Shown one piece after another: positions 11,548-26,500 of a DNA stretch of 64,000 nucleotides (within the stretch, counting starts at the first letter, position 1; the number at the start of each line of letters is the position of its first letter). The position numbers were made by a program, and so were the translations under genes. The notes beneath the pieces were generated by a model, which made no database searches, was not told where the DNA came from, and saw only the letters and a list, made by a program, of their open reading frames with translations. Source of the DNA: Cyrtodaria siliqua (lineage: Eukaryota; Mollusca; Bivalvia; Adapedonta; Hiatellidae); assembly GCA_037043455.1 (NCBI GenBank), contig JAWPHD010001819.1:1-64000 (forward strand). Reading direction: 5' to 3'.

Positions 11548-14500
11548 GTATGTTGTAGTGTTGTTCCGATTAATCGATCAGTTAAGCCTTTAGTTTGATT
11601 AAGCGATTACAGTTTTTCATGATCGACTTTATTCGGTTGTTGAAAAATGTTGGCTTGAATTATTTCATTCTCTTTTACTGAAATGTGATCTCTAGGGGTT
11701 ATCACAACTTATACTTCAAATAAATCTGCAGCAACTCTGCAGTTCAGGGTGAGAAGGTTCTAGGCTGTTCTCCATATTTTATCTCGATGTACATGGAGGA
11801 TGAGCCTGGCATGTTCATTCCTGTTAGGCGCCATATAACATTGCATGTGTTGGTGCGCCTTAAAACCCCAATTCAATCAATCAATCAATCAAATAAATGC
11901 TGGTCAGTTTCATTCAGCTGCTTTATTACCAGACCATGCTTGAAATGTGTTTCTTTTATTTATTATAGTCTGAAAAAGGATTACACTTGTCATATTTAGC
12001 AGCCATGTTTAATCGATTAATGATCGATCATCGGTCGGTTAAATATTCTGATGATCGATCATGGATTTTCAGCCAATTTCCAACACTAGGATGTTGTTCT
12101 CAAGAAAAGGGGTACCATAGTCTAATGTTTTGGAACTGACCTCACAACGGAATGGCTTTTGGGTTTGAGTGGAAGCTAGATAACTGACCTGTCTGATTCA
12201 GAATATAATTATATTCTATAAAGTCGAAAGCCCAGAATTAGATAATTCCAGCCATCAAAATTAAGTTAAATTTATTTGAACAGTTTTAAATTTTGTTTGT
12301 TAAAGGGATATACAGCAATCTTTACTTGTGTAAACCTTGTGGCTTCCCGTTAGTTTTTCCACATAAAACAGTCTATTAAATCATTTTAGAATTATTTTAT
12401 TATTAGAGAATTTTGTGTTCCTGGGTTTTAAAGAACCTCATTACTCAATGTCCAGTGAAACCTCAGTGTGTTCTGAGAATGTAATGAGCTTTAAATTAAC
12501 TGGTTTGAATTCATTGGTCCAATTTTTATCACTGAACCAATCAGAATGCTTCATTCATATTTTCATTTGGTTGTTTCTATCGTTATTATGACATGATCAT
12601 ACCCTGGTATTATGACATCACATCATGCTATTATGACATCACGTCATGCTATGATGCAACTCCGTGTGTTTTCAGAACTGAATGAGCCTTTTAATTGCTG
12701 TGAGAAACAGATTAAGACTGTTTGTATTGATCACTCATTGAGTAATGAGTTTCTTGAAACCAAGAATCACAAAATTCTAAAAATAAAATAATTCTGAAAT
12801 GATTTAATAGACTGTTATAGCTTACATTTGAGCAACTATTAATATTAATTATTAGAGTAGTTCAAAACAAATTGTTTTTGTATAGTACTTAATGTTGATT
12901 ATATTTCACCAATAATATAGTTAGACCTATGGTAGGATAACAAAAAAAAAACACACACAAAAAACCCCACTAATTATATGCAAGCAGGTTTAAAGTCAAA
13001 ATAATGCTGGCTGAATAAATCGAGATGCTAATTTTAATGTTAAATAAAAACTTTAAGATTGTCGTATGTCCCTTTAATTTGCTTCAGTTGAAGCATTATT
13101 ATAAATATAATATCTAGTTAATATATGAGATCTATTTTAGGTCACATGAAGGATCCCAAGGACATCCCTGGTCTTGCACATTTCTGTGAACACATGCTGT
13201 TCCTGGGAACAAAGAAGGTAATTTCTTTCAGCTGTCTAGATTAAATGGATGCTTTCTTCATATTTCTCATCGGTATGACGTTTACCATTAACCCGCTAAG
13301 CACGACTATAATAGTCTTTGCGTCCATTGTAAACCCAGGTGAGCCTGCGAGTAACGTAACTCGCAGGCTATTTTGAGCACCCACAAATGTGTCACATTTT
13401 GCTGTCAGTGTCGTCTAGGCTGATGTATGGCTGCAGATCAGTCATTTTGCAGTGATTGCATTCATTATGACCGATGATTGATCGTATGTTTTACCAGATT
13501 TCCCACCACCAGATGGCGCTAACAGGATCCTTCAATAAAGGGTCCTGAAGCTTGTTCTCTTATCGCTATAATTCTCAAATATGCTGTCATGGCTAATACC
13601 CCGCCATTTACAATTTACCTGTTTTCACTTTATCGGAGTTTATCGAGAGGTCTTATCAGTTGGGTACGTTTAGAAGCAAAAACACGCACGTTCTGTCAAA
13701 ATGAATCATGTAGCCTGTTATTAATTACGGTCCGACGGTGTTTGTGATTTTAATTATGCGTCCATCAATATTAATTATTCGTGTTTTAACACCCTTGTTC
13801 TTTTTATCGATAAAACAAACGTATACGATTATCGGCACTAAATATTCATTATCGGCATTTGAACTCATATACGCGTGTTTGTTTCGCTAAATATATAATT
13901 ACTTAACTGCGTCGGAAGATCCTTTCATGTTAAACTTTTGAAGTGATCTTACATAGTTTACAGCAATTAATTACTTCATAACAAATATGTGTTGTTTTTA
14001 ACACCAACAATTATGGTAGATGAGTGGTCGGCATTTAACAGCATTTAACGTAATCATTGTCATACTTTTATTCGGCTTACATTGGTTGTTATCGAAATTT
14101 TATGTATACAAAAAAATACTCACTTTAATTTTAAAATTACCCATTATGGCACTTGGTTAATCAACACAAAATTATACACAGTGCACAAGTCAAAACTTTG
14201 TCGATACCCAAACTCGAAGTTCTTTATGCATACGCTCACATATTTCCATGGTTAGACAGAAGGAAATGCATACCAGTGCTCCAAGAATAGGATAGCCCGA
14301 CAGTTCCTGGAATCCTACTTTTAAATGAATTCTACTCTAGTCTCCTAATTCTTAAACTTGGAGAAAGTGGTGACAAAATGAAAAATATAGCCAGAGGAGG
14401 CCCTGATAATCTAATAAAACCTGATTAAAAATTTGGCTCCAAGTTCGGCTCCAGATTCACCAAGTCGGCTCTGATTATTTTCGTTAGGCAAAAGTGCTAG

Positions 14501-17500
14501 TACTCTCCTTTGCATAGGTTGTAAATTTCAATGTAATATTCTATTCTAACGAAGTGATAAAAAAGTCTGCTGACTAAGGAGCATAAAGTGGTAACAAAAA
14601 GAAAAATATAGTCAGGGGAGGTTGAGTTTGAGTAATATATACATAACAAAAATGTGTGCTATAAAAGCGAATAAAGACACATTTCCACTAAGAATAAAAT
14701 ATTGAACCTTTCCATTTTAAATCAGGCCTGCCCATTTTAAATCAGGGCCTGTCCATTTTCAGAAGCAACAAGCCCTGGGCCTGTCCTTTAAACTAATTTT
14801 CTGTGAGCACTGCATACCTACATTTTAACCCTCTGATGCAAAAATGGTTGTCCTCCGTGGAACAAGTGGAACTTCCATAAAAAGAAATGCTAGAACGGAC
14901 ACATTTTCCACGTTAAAAGTATGCTAGTTGTAAACTGCATCCATATTTGTAGTTGTTCGTCATTAATTTTTTACTTTTTAACATCGTATGAAGTCGGTTA
15001 GTGAGATTGAAGTTAGTCACTGTACAAATCTATTGCCATTTTTCATGCGAGTGCAGGTTTCAGAACAGAAACAATCGCGGAATCATCGTGACTTTGTTCC
15101 TTCGATTTTTGGTATCTTACTGCACTATATTAAAAATCAAAATAAAGAATAATACTTTATTTTGTCAAATTCACATATTCACTAATAATTACACTTGTTA
15201 ATTTATCTGATCTTGGTTGATTTTTACATAGTCCTTTGTAAGATCACTTTTTTAATGGCAGACAAAATTGTATTCTCGCGAACTCTCGCAGGTGCGTGGA
15301 ACGACAGCATACTTGAGTTATCGCTGGAGTGTTAAGACCCTTTATTGAAAGATCCTGGCGTTAAGAATATATATATATAATCTGTATTAAAGCATTAGTA
15401 GAAGCCATTATAGCCAATGACTCTTTATCTTCAGAAAATGGCACTTTGTTGAACTGTTTTTATTCGATTTTAATTTTTAAAGAAACTAAAATTCCAAAAA
15501 AAACTGCAAAATTTCACTTCAAAACCGTTTATTAAAACTCTAGCCAGGTGTTCAGGCCATACAATAATGAAAAGTATAGATGTAATAAGGGTTCTTAAAA
15601 TACCCACGATTGAATGTGCGTAAAAGGAATTATGAGTTGGTAACTCTTTAATTCGACGCTCCAGTTTTGGGGTTTGAAATGACTGGTTACAGCTGTTTAT
15701 ATTGTGTCTGTAGGGTTTGGATTCTCAAAATAGGTAAATTTTATATACACCTCGTCGTCAACAGGTTAAGAAATGTTGTACATATGTTGTAAAATTTGGC
15801 TGTTGTTGACTATAGCTACTCTAAATATATATTATTTCCACAATTTTGGACATTTTTGCTGCTACATGTACTTTCCAAACCTTAGCATAAGCCTGGATAA
15901 TGAATGTGAGAATTCAGGGCTTTTTTCAATAAAAATGGGAAAGGGCTAGGCCTGCTGATTTTGGGGAAAAAGAAGCGCGAGATTGTCGGAATTGGGGGAA
16001 AAATAGCGTCATTTTCACTGTTTAGGGAAATGTTTTTTTAAGGGGAAAATTTCATTAACATGCATGTATTATGTATAATATCAGTATCAGTCAAGTTTCA
16101 GAATTTATTTATTTTAACATACAAACTATGTCTGTCACTTTTTTTAAAGATTGGATTTTTTTTACCCCAGATTTTTTTGCAGTTGGTAAGAGGCCGAATT
16201 TTGGCCCCATTTAAATAGGTTAATAAAGCCCTGGAGATAGGTGTGATAACTCATCTATTTATAACGCTAATGAGTTTATGGGCCTATTTCATTGTCAGGA
16301 TGTCTGATTTACACTTGCAAAGATGTAATCCTGGAGCTGACTTCTACTAATATCAAACATTCTGTCATTTCAGTATCCTGAGGAGAACGAGTACACAAAG
16401 GTAATTCTTTATCAGTGATTAATTTACCTTTGAGAGCTTATGGGATGGCGAGTTGTCCGACGTCCGTCGTCCGTCCGTCGTTAATTTTTGCCTTGTTAGA
16501 GCAATAGGGACTTCATTATTAATCAAATCTTTATGAAACTTTGCCAGTTCATTTATCAATGAAAGCTTGGACAAGTTCAAAACCAGCCGGATCGAAGTAG
16601 TAACCCCGGAGTTATGGCCCTTCTGTTTCTAGAAAACGCCATTTTCTGCCTTGTGAACACTCCAGCACCTTCATTTATTATTTGATCTTTACCAAACTTA
16701 CACAGATTGTTAATATCAATAAAAACACGGACAAGTTCAAAAACCAGCCAAATCGGATCAGTAACACCGGAGTTATGGTCCTTGTTTTTTTCTGGAAAAT
16801 GCCATTTTCTGCCTGGTGAACACTCTAGCACCTTCATTTATTATTTGACATTTACCAAACTTGCACAGATTGTTAATATCAATGAAAGCTCGCACAAGTT
16901 TGAAAACCAGCTAAATTGGATCAGTAACACCGGAATTATGGCCCTTGTTTTTTCTGAAAAATGCTGTTTTCTGCCTTGTGAACACTCTAGCACCTTCATT
17001 TATTATTTGATCTTTACCAAGCTTACGCGGATTGTTAATAGCAATGAAACTTGGACGAGTTCGAAAAACAGCAAGATCGAACCATTTATGCCAGAGTTAT
17101 GGCCCTTGTTTTTGCTAAAATATACAATTTTCTGCCTTTTGAACACGCTAGCACCTTCATTTATTGTTTGATCTTTACCAAACTTGCACAGATTGTTAAT
17201 ATCAATAAAAGCTTGGATGATTTCGAAAACCAGCCAAATGAGATTAGTAACAGCAGAGTTATGGCCCTTGTTTTCCTGAAAAAAGCTATATTCTGCCTTG
17301 TGAACACTCTAGCACCTTCATTTATTGTCTTGCCCATGATAGTGGGTAGCGAGACATAGCAGTCACTTTTCCGGCGGGCACATTTTGCGATATTTTCCAA
17401 AAACTTAACCTTGGTTAGGTAACTTAACCTCAGTTAACTGTATGTTATAGTCTCATTTTCTTTGTTTGATACTTGGTCATATGTATTGTTGGCATTGGTG

Positions 17501-20500
17501 GACATCGCTGAACGACAAAAAATATCAAGGTCAAGTTTTGCGTTATTTACCCTAAACATCAGTTTGGTTAGGTAAGTTCACCTCAGTTAACTTTTTCTGA
17601 TAACTTTAATTTCTTTGTTTGATACTTGGTCATATGTATTGTTGGCATTGGTTAACATCACTGAATGACAAAAATTACCAAGGTCAAGGACATAGTTTGC
17701 ATTTTCCCCCCAAAACTTAACCTTGGTTAGGTAACTTAACATCAGTTAAATTTATGTGATTGTCTCACTTTATGTCTTTGATACTTGGTCATATGTATTG
17801 TTTGCATTGGTGGACATTGCTGGACGACAAAAATACCAAGGACAAGGTCATACTTTGTGTTGTTTTCCCCGAACTTAACCTTAGTTAGGTAACTTAACCT
17901 TGGTTAGGTAACTTAACCTCAGTTAACCTTATGTGATTGCCTCACTTTATGTCTTTGATACTTGGTCATATGTATTGTTGGCATTGGTGGACATTGCTTA
18001 ACAACAAAAAATACCAAGGTCAGGGTCATATTTTCCCAAAACTACACCCTGGTTAAACCACGTAAACGCAGTAACTTAACTTCTTATGATTACCTCGCTT
18101 TTATTTGTTTGATGCTTGGTCATATGAAGTGTTGTCTTTGGTGGACATCATTAAATTTATACACAAATTTAATAAAATATTTCATTTGCAGCGGTGGGCG
18201 AGACACCCTCAGACTAAGGTCTTGTTATTTGATCTTTACCAAACTTAAACAGATTGTTAATATCAATTTAAGCTCAGACAAGTTTGAAAACCAGCCATAT
18301 CTTATTAGTAACACCGGAGTTACGGCCCTTGATTTAGTTAAAAATGCTGTATTTTGCCTCAGTAAGACGATAGGGCTTTCATTTCGCCAGATTTTAATGA
18401 AACTCTGCAGGGATGATCAGTTCCAAATCTAGTCATGTATTCGTCACCGTGTTCCAGTTGAATGATTTTTGGCGGAGTTATCGCCCTTAGGTTTTAATAC
18501 ACGGATTTTAGCGAAACTTTGCAAGGATGATCAGTACCAGGCTTAGTGGTGCATATATTCACTATGTTCCGCTTGATTGATTTTGGGCTGAGTTATGGCC
18601 CTTTAAAGGTTTTACCACACAAACTTTATCTGGACTATTTCTCGAGAACCCTTGGCTGGATTTCAACGAAACTTTGCAGGGATGATCAGTACCAGGCCTA
18701 GTTGTGCATGTCATCGCCTTGTTCCGGTTGAGTAATTTTTAAAGGTTTTGATACACAAACTTTATCCACACTAGTCTCTTCTGAACTCCAGGACGAATTT
18801 CAACGAATTTTGGCAGGGATGATGAGTACCAAGCCTAGTTGCACCTATCATCGCCGTGTTCTAGTTGAATGAGTTATGGCCTAATATACACAAACTTTAT
18901 CCAGACAATTTTCCTGAACCCCTGGCTGGATTGGCAGGAATGATCAGTACCAAGCCTAGTTGCGCATGTTGTTGTCATGTTCCCCATAGACTCCATATAG
19001 CAAGTAAGGCGATACAGGCCCTCTTGGTCCTCTTGTTTCTGTCAAATATTCATTTTTTTCTAAAATTACTGGTTAGAATTAAAAAAATTCTTGATAATTT
19101 CCATAGTCTGATTCATTGATTTTATCAATATGATAGAAATTGACTCACAGGAAAAAATGTAGATAAAACACTGCTTTATTGTAGGGTCTGTAACTTTAAA
19201 CTTGACATTTCTGTTATTCCTGCGTAGTGTCTTGAGAAGGTTGATGGTAATATTTAAGATAAAACACTAAATTTTGTTCTCTTGCACAATATAAAACTCC
19301 ATGCATGTTATTTTTCAGTTCCTAAATGAACATGGTGGAGGGTCCAATGCATTCACATCTAACGAGCATACCAATTTCTACTTCGACATCACCCCTGAAA
19401 ATCTGGGTGGTGCCTTAGAAAGGTGAGACAATTTGTATGTAAATTACAGCTTTTATGTTTATATCACTAATCTGGGTACAGCCTTAAAAAGGTGAGACAA
19501 TTTGTGTGTAGATTACAGCTTTTATGCTTACATCACTAATCAGTTACACATCTGGGTGGAGCCTTAGAAAGGTGAGACAATTTGTATGTAAATTACAGCT
19601 TTTATGTTTATATCACTAATCAGTTACACATCTTGGTGGGGCAAGGGAGAAAATTTATAAGTTTTATATAGATCAGCGCCCCGTTTTATTAAACATCTTA
19701 CGATAAGTCTCACATTTTCAAAATCGTTCACTTTTTTCACCTAAGCATTCAATGTAGACAATTATGTATGCACGTAGTGCAGAAATATCACATGTATAAG
19801 AAAATGAAATGAAATCAATGGTCGTAAATTGTTTCATAAAACGGGGCCCAGGACTTGAATTTAGCTCTCGCAAACACGCAAATTGCGAATTGTTTTAAGA
19901 AAATGCAAGTTGAAATGTTCAGCACTTGCAAAAACTGTGAGTAAATCTTTCCTGTACAAGTTTAGCAGATTGATAGATTACTCAAATAATGAAAGGAGTT
20001 AGTTGTTATCTTTTACAACACATTCTAATGTAGTCAGTGTATGCGTAGAAATGTCCTTGACCGAGAGAAGAAGGAAAAATGCCGATAAGAATGGACTTTT
20101 GCAAGTTGAAAATATTTGCACTCACAAAGAAAACAAGTGGGTAAAAAAGTTAAAGACTACCTTTGATAGATGACCAAATCATTGTTTATACATATTGTTG
20201 TTTATACATATCGTTGTTTATACATATTGTTTGGGTCTTTTATATATTTACATGTAGATTACAGTTTTTATGTTTATTCCTGTAAACCTGTACACATCTT
20301 GTACATAAGGGAGAAGATTTATATACTCGGTAAAAAAAGTTTTGGACCAGGGTATATAAAGTCATATAAAAATAAAACTAGTGGACAAAATTTAAGTATC
20401 TTTTTTTTAGTAACGAAGGTCTACCCTACCCGGTTAGTTTGGTACCAGAAACATTAAATTCCAAACAAGATTTGATTTTAAAAAAATATCGCGAACACAC

Positions 20501-23500
20501 AAAGGGTCTGTAAAAGATGTTGCAAAGTCCATACAAAGTAACAGTTACGGACACATTCAAGTAACCAATAAAAAGGTTATTATTTATTCGCAAACTTTCA
20601 TTGTAAATGATAATTATTGTTGATTGTTGATCTATTGTGAATTATCAACTGAGATAATAAGGGTTATGATCGAATGTCATGGTTCAGAGATCATTGTATG
20701 GGTTCGAACACTGCCATGGTCCAAAACTTCTTTTACAGAGTATATATACACTGCTCAACTTTTATAATCGGTCACTTTTCAAAGAATTAGATATTTTTTA
20801 ATAATTCATATTTTCTGCTCAATTTTTACAATCGGTCACTTTTCAAAGAATTAGATATTTTTTAATAATTCATATTTTCTGCTCAACTTTTATAATCGGT
20901 CACTTTTCAAAGAATTAGATATTTTTTAATAATTCATATTTTCATATAGGAAAATTCCAGCTTCTATGTTTATACTTGTATTCTATTTACACATCTTGTT
21001 GCAGATAGGTGAGAAGGTTATATATTCCATGTTCTGGATAGATTACACACGGAGCTTCTACATTTACATCCGTTTTCATACCTTTCGTGGGAATGATAGA
21101 GTAAAGATATGTCCTTAGTGCAACAATATCAACTCCGTTTATAGTTGTGGTATGTCCGGGTATAATTGTGATAACATTTCCACTGTAACTATAAGCCAAG
21201 TATTTTTAAAACCAAGAATTGATTATAAAATAGTGTCGGCCGTTCAATCCCTTATTTCTAAACAACTGTAAACACAATATATTTTATTCTTTTTCAGATT
21301 CGCACAGTTCTTCTTAGAGCCATTGTTCACGGCGACGGCGACAGAAAGGGAGATAAACGCCGTTAATTCTGAGAATGATAAGAACCTACAAAGCGATTCC
21401 TGGAGGGTGTACCAGCTGGAGAAATCGCTCGCGAACCCAGACCACGACTACAACAAGTTTGGGACAGGTGAAAAAATTTACCAATTAAAGGGACTAGAAG
21501 CAATCTGGAAAATTGATTGGTGTCAGAGCTGTAGATAGTTTTTGACTGCAATGAATATTTTAATACTCATCAGATTTAAAATGAATGAGTAACAAGGAAT
21601 ATGCTCAGAGTAAAACAAGTTTTTTTAAAAAATAGTTCATGCGTCCAAAATGGATGTGAATCGATTTAATACATTTAAAAAGAAACAACCATTCTGATTA
21701 AATTGATGTTAAGTAAAACAAAACACTGTATGGACTTTGTTTTTAATATAAGACAGATGCCAAGAACAATTTCCATCATGTATATATGGAATACACTGAT
21801 CTACAGGACAATACATACAAATATAATACTCATGATTTTTAAAAGTTTAGAGTTCTTGTAGTAAATTGATAAGTAAGGATACTCACAATTTTAAAAACAT
21901 GAAGGTTTTTGTGAAAAAGGTATGAGTAAAATACTCAAAAACTCAGCTTAAGCTGTGATTGGTGTTTGTATAATACATAGAGGATATTTGTTGTTTTGGA
22001 GTGAATAACAAATAAAAGTTTTCTCACTTTGAGATGAAATAAAATATGTTATTCACGACAAAACAACAAATTTTGTTTTTATTTTATGATTTTACAAACA
22101 TAATTTTAGGGAAACTATGGTAGAACAACAAAAGTAGTCCCGGCAGCTACTGTGAAATAAAACTCTATATCCACAGTGGAATAACACTTATATACAGTAT
22201 TTCACTGCATATCATAAAATAAAAATGAAGAATATCATAATGTGCTTCAGGTTTTGATATAAAATGTCCACATGCTTTAAATTGTTGAGAAAACAGTTAA
22301 AATTCCAGTTAATAGACCCGATGTTTTTAATAAGTATTGATTGATCTGGCCCAAATTGAATTTGAACAGGCACTTGAGTTTCTAGGGGTGTCCGGGGAGT
22401 ATGCCCACCATGAAAATCGTGAAATCCTGAATTTCTGAATGCACAGTTCTGGATTTTTAGGGGTTAATGTCCTGATACTCCCGTTTGTTTTATTGATATC
22501 ATCTGTAGTGTAAAAAAAGTTGTTGTTTTTTTGCACGCAATATTTGAATCAGTTGATAATAGCAGAGACTGAGTGCTAATTAGCAGAGTGCATATTTAAA
22601 ACAAAGGCCAGTGGCTGGGTCCTAATGAAAACCCTGATAGACCAAACGATTGCTGTGTTTCCTTATAAAACATTAGGGCTCTCAATATCGGTGACTGTTA
22701 AAACAGGTTTAAAGTTGGGTTTGGAGATGTTTTAGTATCTAAGTGATTTAATATTCTTGCACAGGCAATAAGTTCACACTGGAGACGCGGTCCAAGAAGC
22801 TGGGGTATGACGTTCGGGAAGAGCTGATCAAGTTCCACGACAGCAACTACTCGGCCAACCTCATGGGACTGACGGTTGTTGGTAAAGGTATGCACAGCCA
22901 TAATTACTTCACATTTATGTAGTAATAGAGTATTGAGCATGTTAAAGATAACCTTCCTCGTAAGGTCGCTGTGGCTTAGTGATAAATTCGTGATCCTAGG
23001 TTTGGGTCCATCATTACTGTGTTACCTCTGAGTGTTATTAGCCTTGTCTATCCTCTGAACCATTTAATATAAGAATCTTTCATGGTTATCAGGTAAATAT
23101 TGGAAATTCCAATGAGGCTCTGCCGAGGTTCCGATTAAAACAATTATACCGAGGGTTGGAATATCCTATCTGAACTGGATACCCATGATCAATTCTTTTT
23201 CTTGAATATCATTGATGTTTTGTGCATCGACGTCGCCAATAACTAACGTTTTGCATGTTTTTTTACCCATTGACGTCTTGGAGCTGTTGATGTTATTGAC
23301 ATCATTGTTGATGCGCGTGACTTTTATCTTCTCCCATGTGTAAGTTCAGGCTTTCCACCACTCATGTTAAATGCGGATAACCTTATCTGGTATGCAAGAA
23401 ATAACCATACAGCACAGTTCTCTAAGGCAGCTCTAAATAATCTAAGATAAATGATAGATAGATGAGCTGTTAAATAATTAAATTCCTTCCTTTATAGACA

Positions 23501-26500
23501 GATTGAGGCCGTCTACTATATACCAAACTGGTGCCCAAAAGCATCTTAATTTTTTTTAACCTGCCTATAGGAAGATGAAAATCTTGCCTTTCGTGGTTTG
23601 TGCTTGTCTAAATTGCAGAAATTAATCATTATCCAAAACTTATTGATGGATACTACTCCATCATTAGATTGGTGACCTTTCTGTACTACAACCTCCAAGA
23701 TGTTTCGTAAAAGTCTTTTCCAGTTTGTTTGCTATGAACATTTCACATACATTCTGTACATTAGGGACAGCCTGTTTTATGAAATAACTCTGCATGCGTT
23801 AGTCAATGACTAAGTACATGATTGCAATATCTCAGAATCGCTGGATGAGCTGACAGACATGGTGTTGCCGTTGTTTGCTGGCGTTGAAGACAATAAACTG
23901 GAGTTCCCGGAGTGGAAAGAGCATCCATTTGGTCCGGAGCAGCTGCAGACCATGTGTTACGTGAACCCCGTGAAGGACATCAGAAACATGTCTGTCACAT
24001 GGCCCATACCTGACCTACACAACTACTACAAAACGAATGTGAGCATTTGCCATTTTGATTTTTATTTCAATTTCCTTATACTTTTTTTATCGTAAAGAAA
24101 TTTCACTACTTCGTTTCTAACTGTTTTAGGGCATGGATAAAAACCAGTAAAGTTTCCTGCATAACACTAATTTCATGCTGTTTAACTGTCAAGAACAGAG
24201 GCGTACATGTTCCAAATAGAAGAAAAATATATGTACAGAATGAAATCAGTTTTTGTTAGAACGTATACAATAACTTCATGTATTATTAAATTCTCATAAC
24301 AACAATGTTTATATGTTTGTATGTAAATGCAAGTTTCGGATGTCAAATACCATAATTTATTTCTTTAAATTGTTCACCGAGTCGTATACCAATTTACATC
24401 ATAAAACATATTGTTGGGCCTCATCCTTTTCCCAACATTTTTAGAGTCTCTGACTTGAAATCACTTGCCCCTCACCGCTGTGGGTTCGATCCCTCATGGG
24501 CTTAGGAATGAACCTTTATGTGAGGAAGCTATCCAGTTGGCTTGTGGAACGTAGGTGGTTTTACCCAGGTGCCCGCCCGTGCACGAAAATTGCTCGGAGA
24601 GGCTCCTGGGGTCTTCCTCCACCAAAAGAAGCTGGAAAAGTCGCTGTTCGTGCAACTATAAAATCCAATTCAGTTTTCCAAAAATTATTGTAATTGACTG
24701 TTTTTTCTCATACAAATCAAGCTGCTGTGTTTGTGTAACTGATTATAATTAGGTATGGGGTGTTTTAAAAGGTTTGGTGGAATGTCTTTAATAATGGAAC
24801 AATAACTACTGTTTATTGAAATCTTAAAAATTATTTCCCCCCGCTTTCACAAAGTGAAGTGGGGCTTTATAGGAATCACGCTGTCCATAACGGCCCGTCC
24901 CGTCCCATAACACATTTTTGTCCCGTCGCTTCTCGTAACATATCCTTATTACTTGGCACTCCTCCAACAGTTTTGAATGAGTTGTTCCCAAACTTCATAT
25001 ATCCCTCTGTTGATTGCCTGATTTATTAAAGAATTATGGCACTTTGTTTGACTAAGAATTTAAGTGGGGGTATTCATCACCTTCAGTGATAGTTCTAGTT
25101 CCAACTGTAGCCGTCTGCCAAGACCAACACTCACAGTAGAATTTATATTTTATATCAGCTATTGGTACCTTAAAATACATTTATACTTGTACTGTTGATA
25201 TTTCCATGACATACATGTGTTTTGTTTTCAGCCAGGGCACTATCTGGGACATGTGATTGGCCACGAAGGGAAAGGGAGTCTGCTGTCGGAACTCAAGAGT
25301 AGAGGTGAGAGTGACTTCCCTTGCAAAATATCTTATTTTAAACACAACGAGGTCTAAAATGTCGAAGTTGCAGACAGTGTTTTGTAAATAACTGTTCAAA
25401 AGTGATTAAGGCAAGAACATAATTAAACATAGGTATCCGTTTAGATTGAGAAATTGAAACTCTCTTTAAACCTTTATTGCTATGATTTCGTGGAAGGGTG
25501 AGGGCTTTTTTTCCTTCCGAAACAGGGGCTGAAATTCGGCTACTTCACAATTCAAAATTGGTCATTTGTGGCCAGTTTTTTTCACAAGTCCGCATCTAAC
25601 TTTCTCAGTATTGTTTTATTTTGGATACATTTACATTAGAAAGTTTATCTAAAATGTAACAGATTATGCTGAATAATTGTACATTTGTTTTATAGTGTCC
25701 TCCTCCCACAAAAACAATGTATGCATGTATTGAGTAATATTGCTTCCAACAATTAGTCTTTTAATACTTTTTTCACAAATCAGACAGTTACCACGCTTTT
25801 TTTCTTCACAGAATGACCAGGCTAGGGAGTCTTCACAATTCTTAAACCTACACTTTCACACCCATGAGATTATGTGTCGCCGTTGTTCTTTTTCTTGTAT
25901 ATATCTGTGTGCTGTAAGTTTTGTGTCCGCCCTATAACTGCTTTGTCTATCATTGGATTCCAATAATATTATACATAATATTTACTACCTTGAAATGATG
26001 TGTCACCACCAACCTTCAAGGTCAAGGTCACACTAAGGGAAGCAAGTTTGATAAAAACAGGGTACCTTTACAAAACAACAAATATAACAGAGCATGTTTA
26101 GATTTCTGACAATTGAAAGGAGTCTAAAATATTGAATTATTAAATTGAACTTGACAGCATTTAAGTTTATGACTAAAATTGCAAGTTGTAATAACAAATA
26201 TTTTCTCATATTTCAGGTTGGGTGAACACTCTAGTTGGGGGCCAGCAGCAGGGAGCTAGAGGGTTCATGTTCTTTATTACAAACGTCGACCTCACTGAAG
26301 AGGGGCTAGGTAAGGGGTTTCTTGTAAAGTCAACTTTAGGCTGTCCGTTTAAATATAAAAAGATGGAATTTAGTAGCAGGTTGCACAAATAACAGACTCA
26401 TCTATGAGAATTAACAGAAATGTTTAAAAAGATTATTCTTTTTTTCTTTCCAGAAATCTAATCATTTGAAAAGGCGTCATCAAATTAAATCTTACTCTCG

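Noticed and set aside
16577..18432. Several 80-156 codon frames
   Set aside because: They lie wholly inside 161-bp and 155-170-bp dispersed tandem repeats and repeat with the unit.
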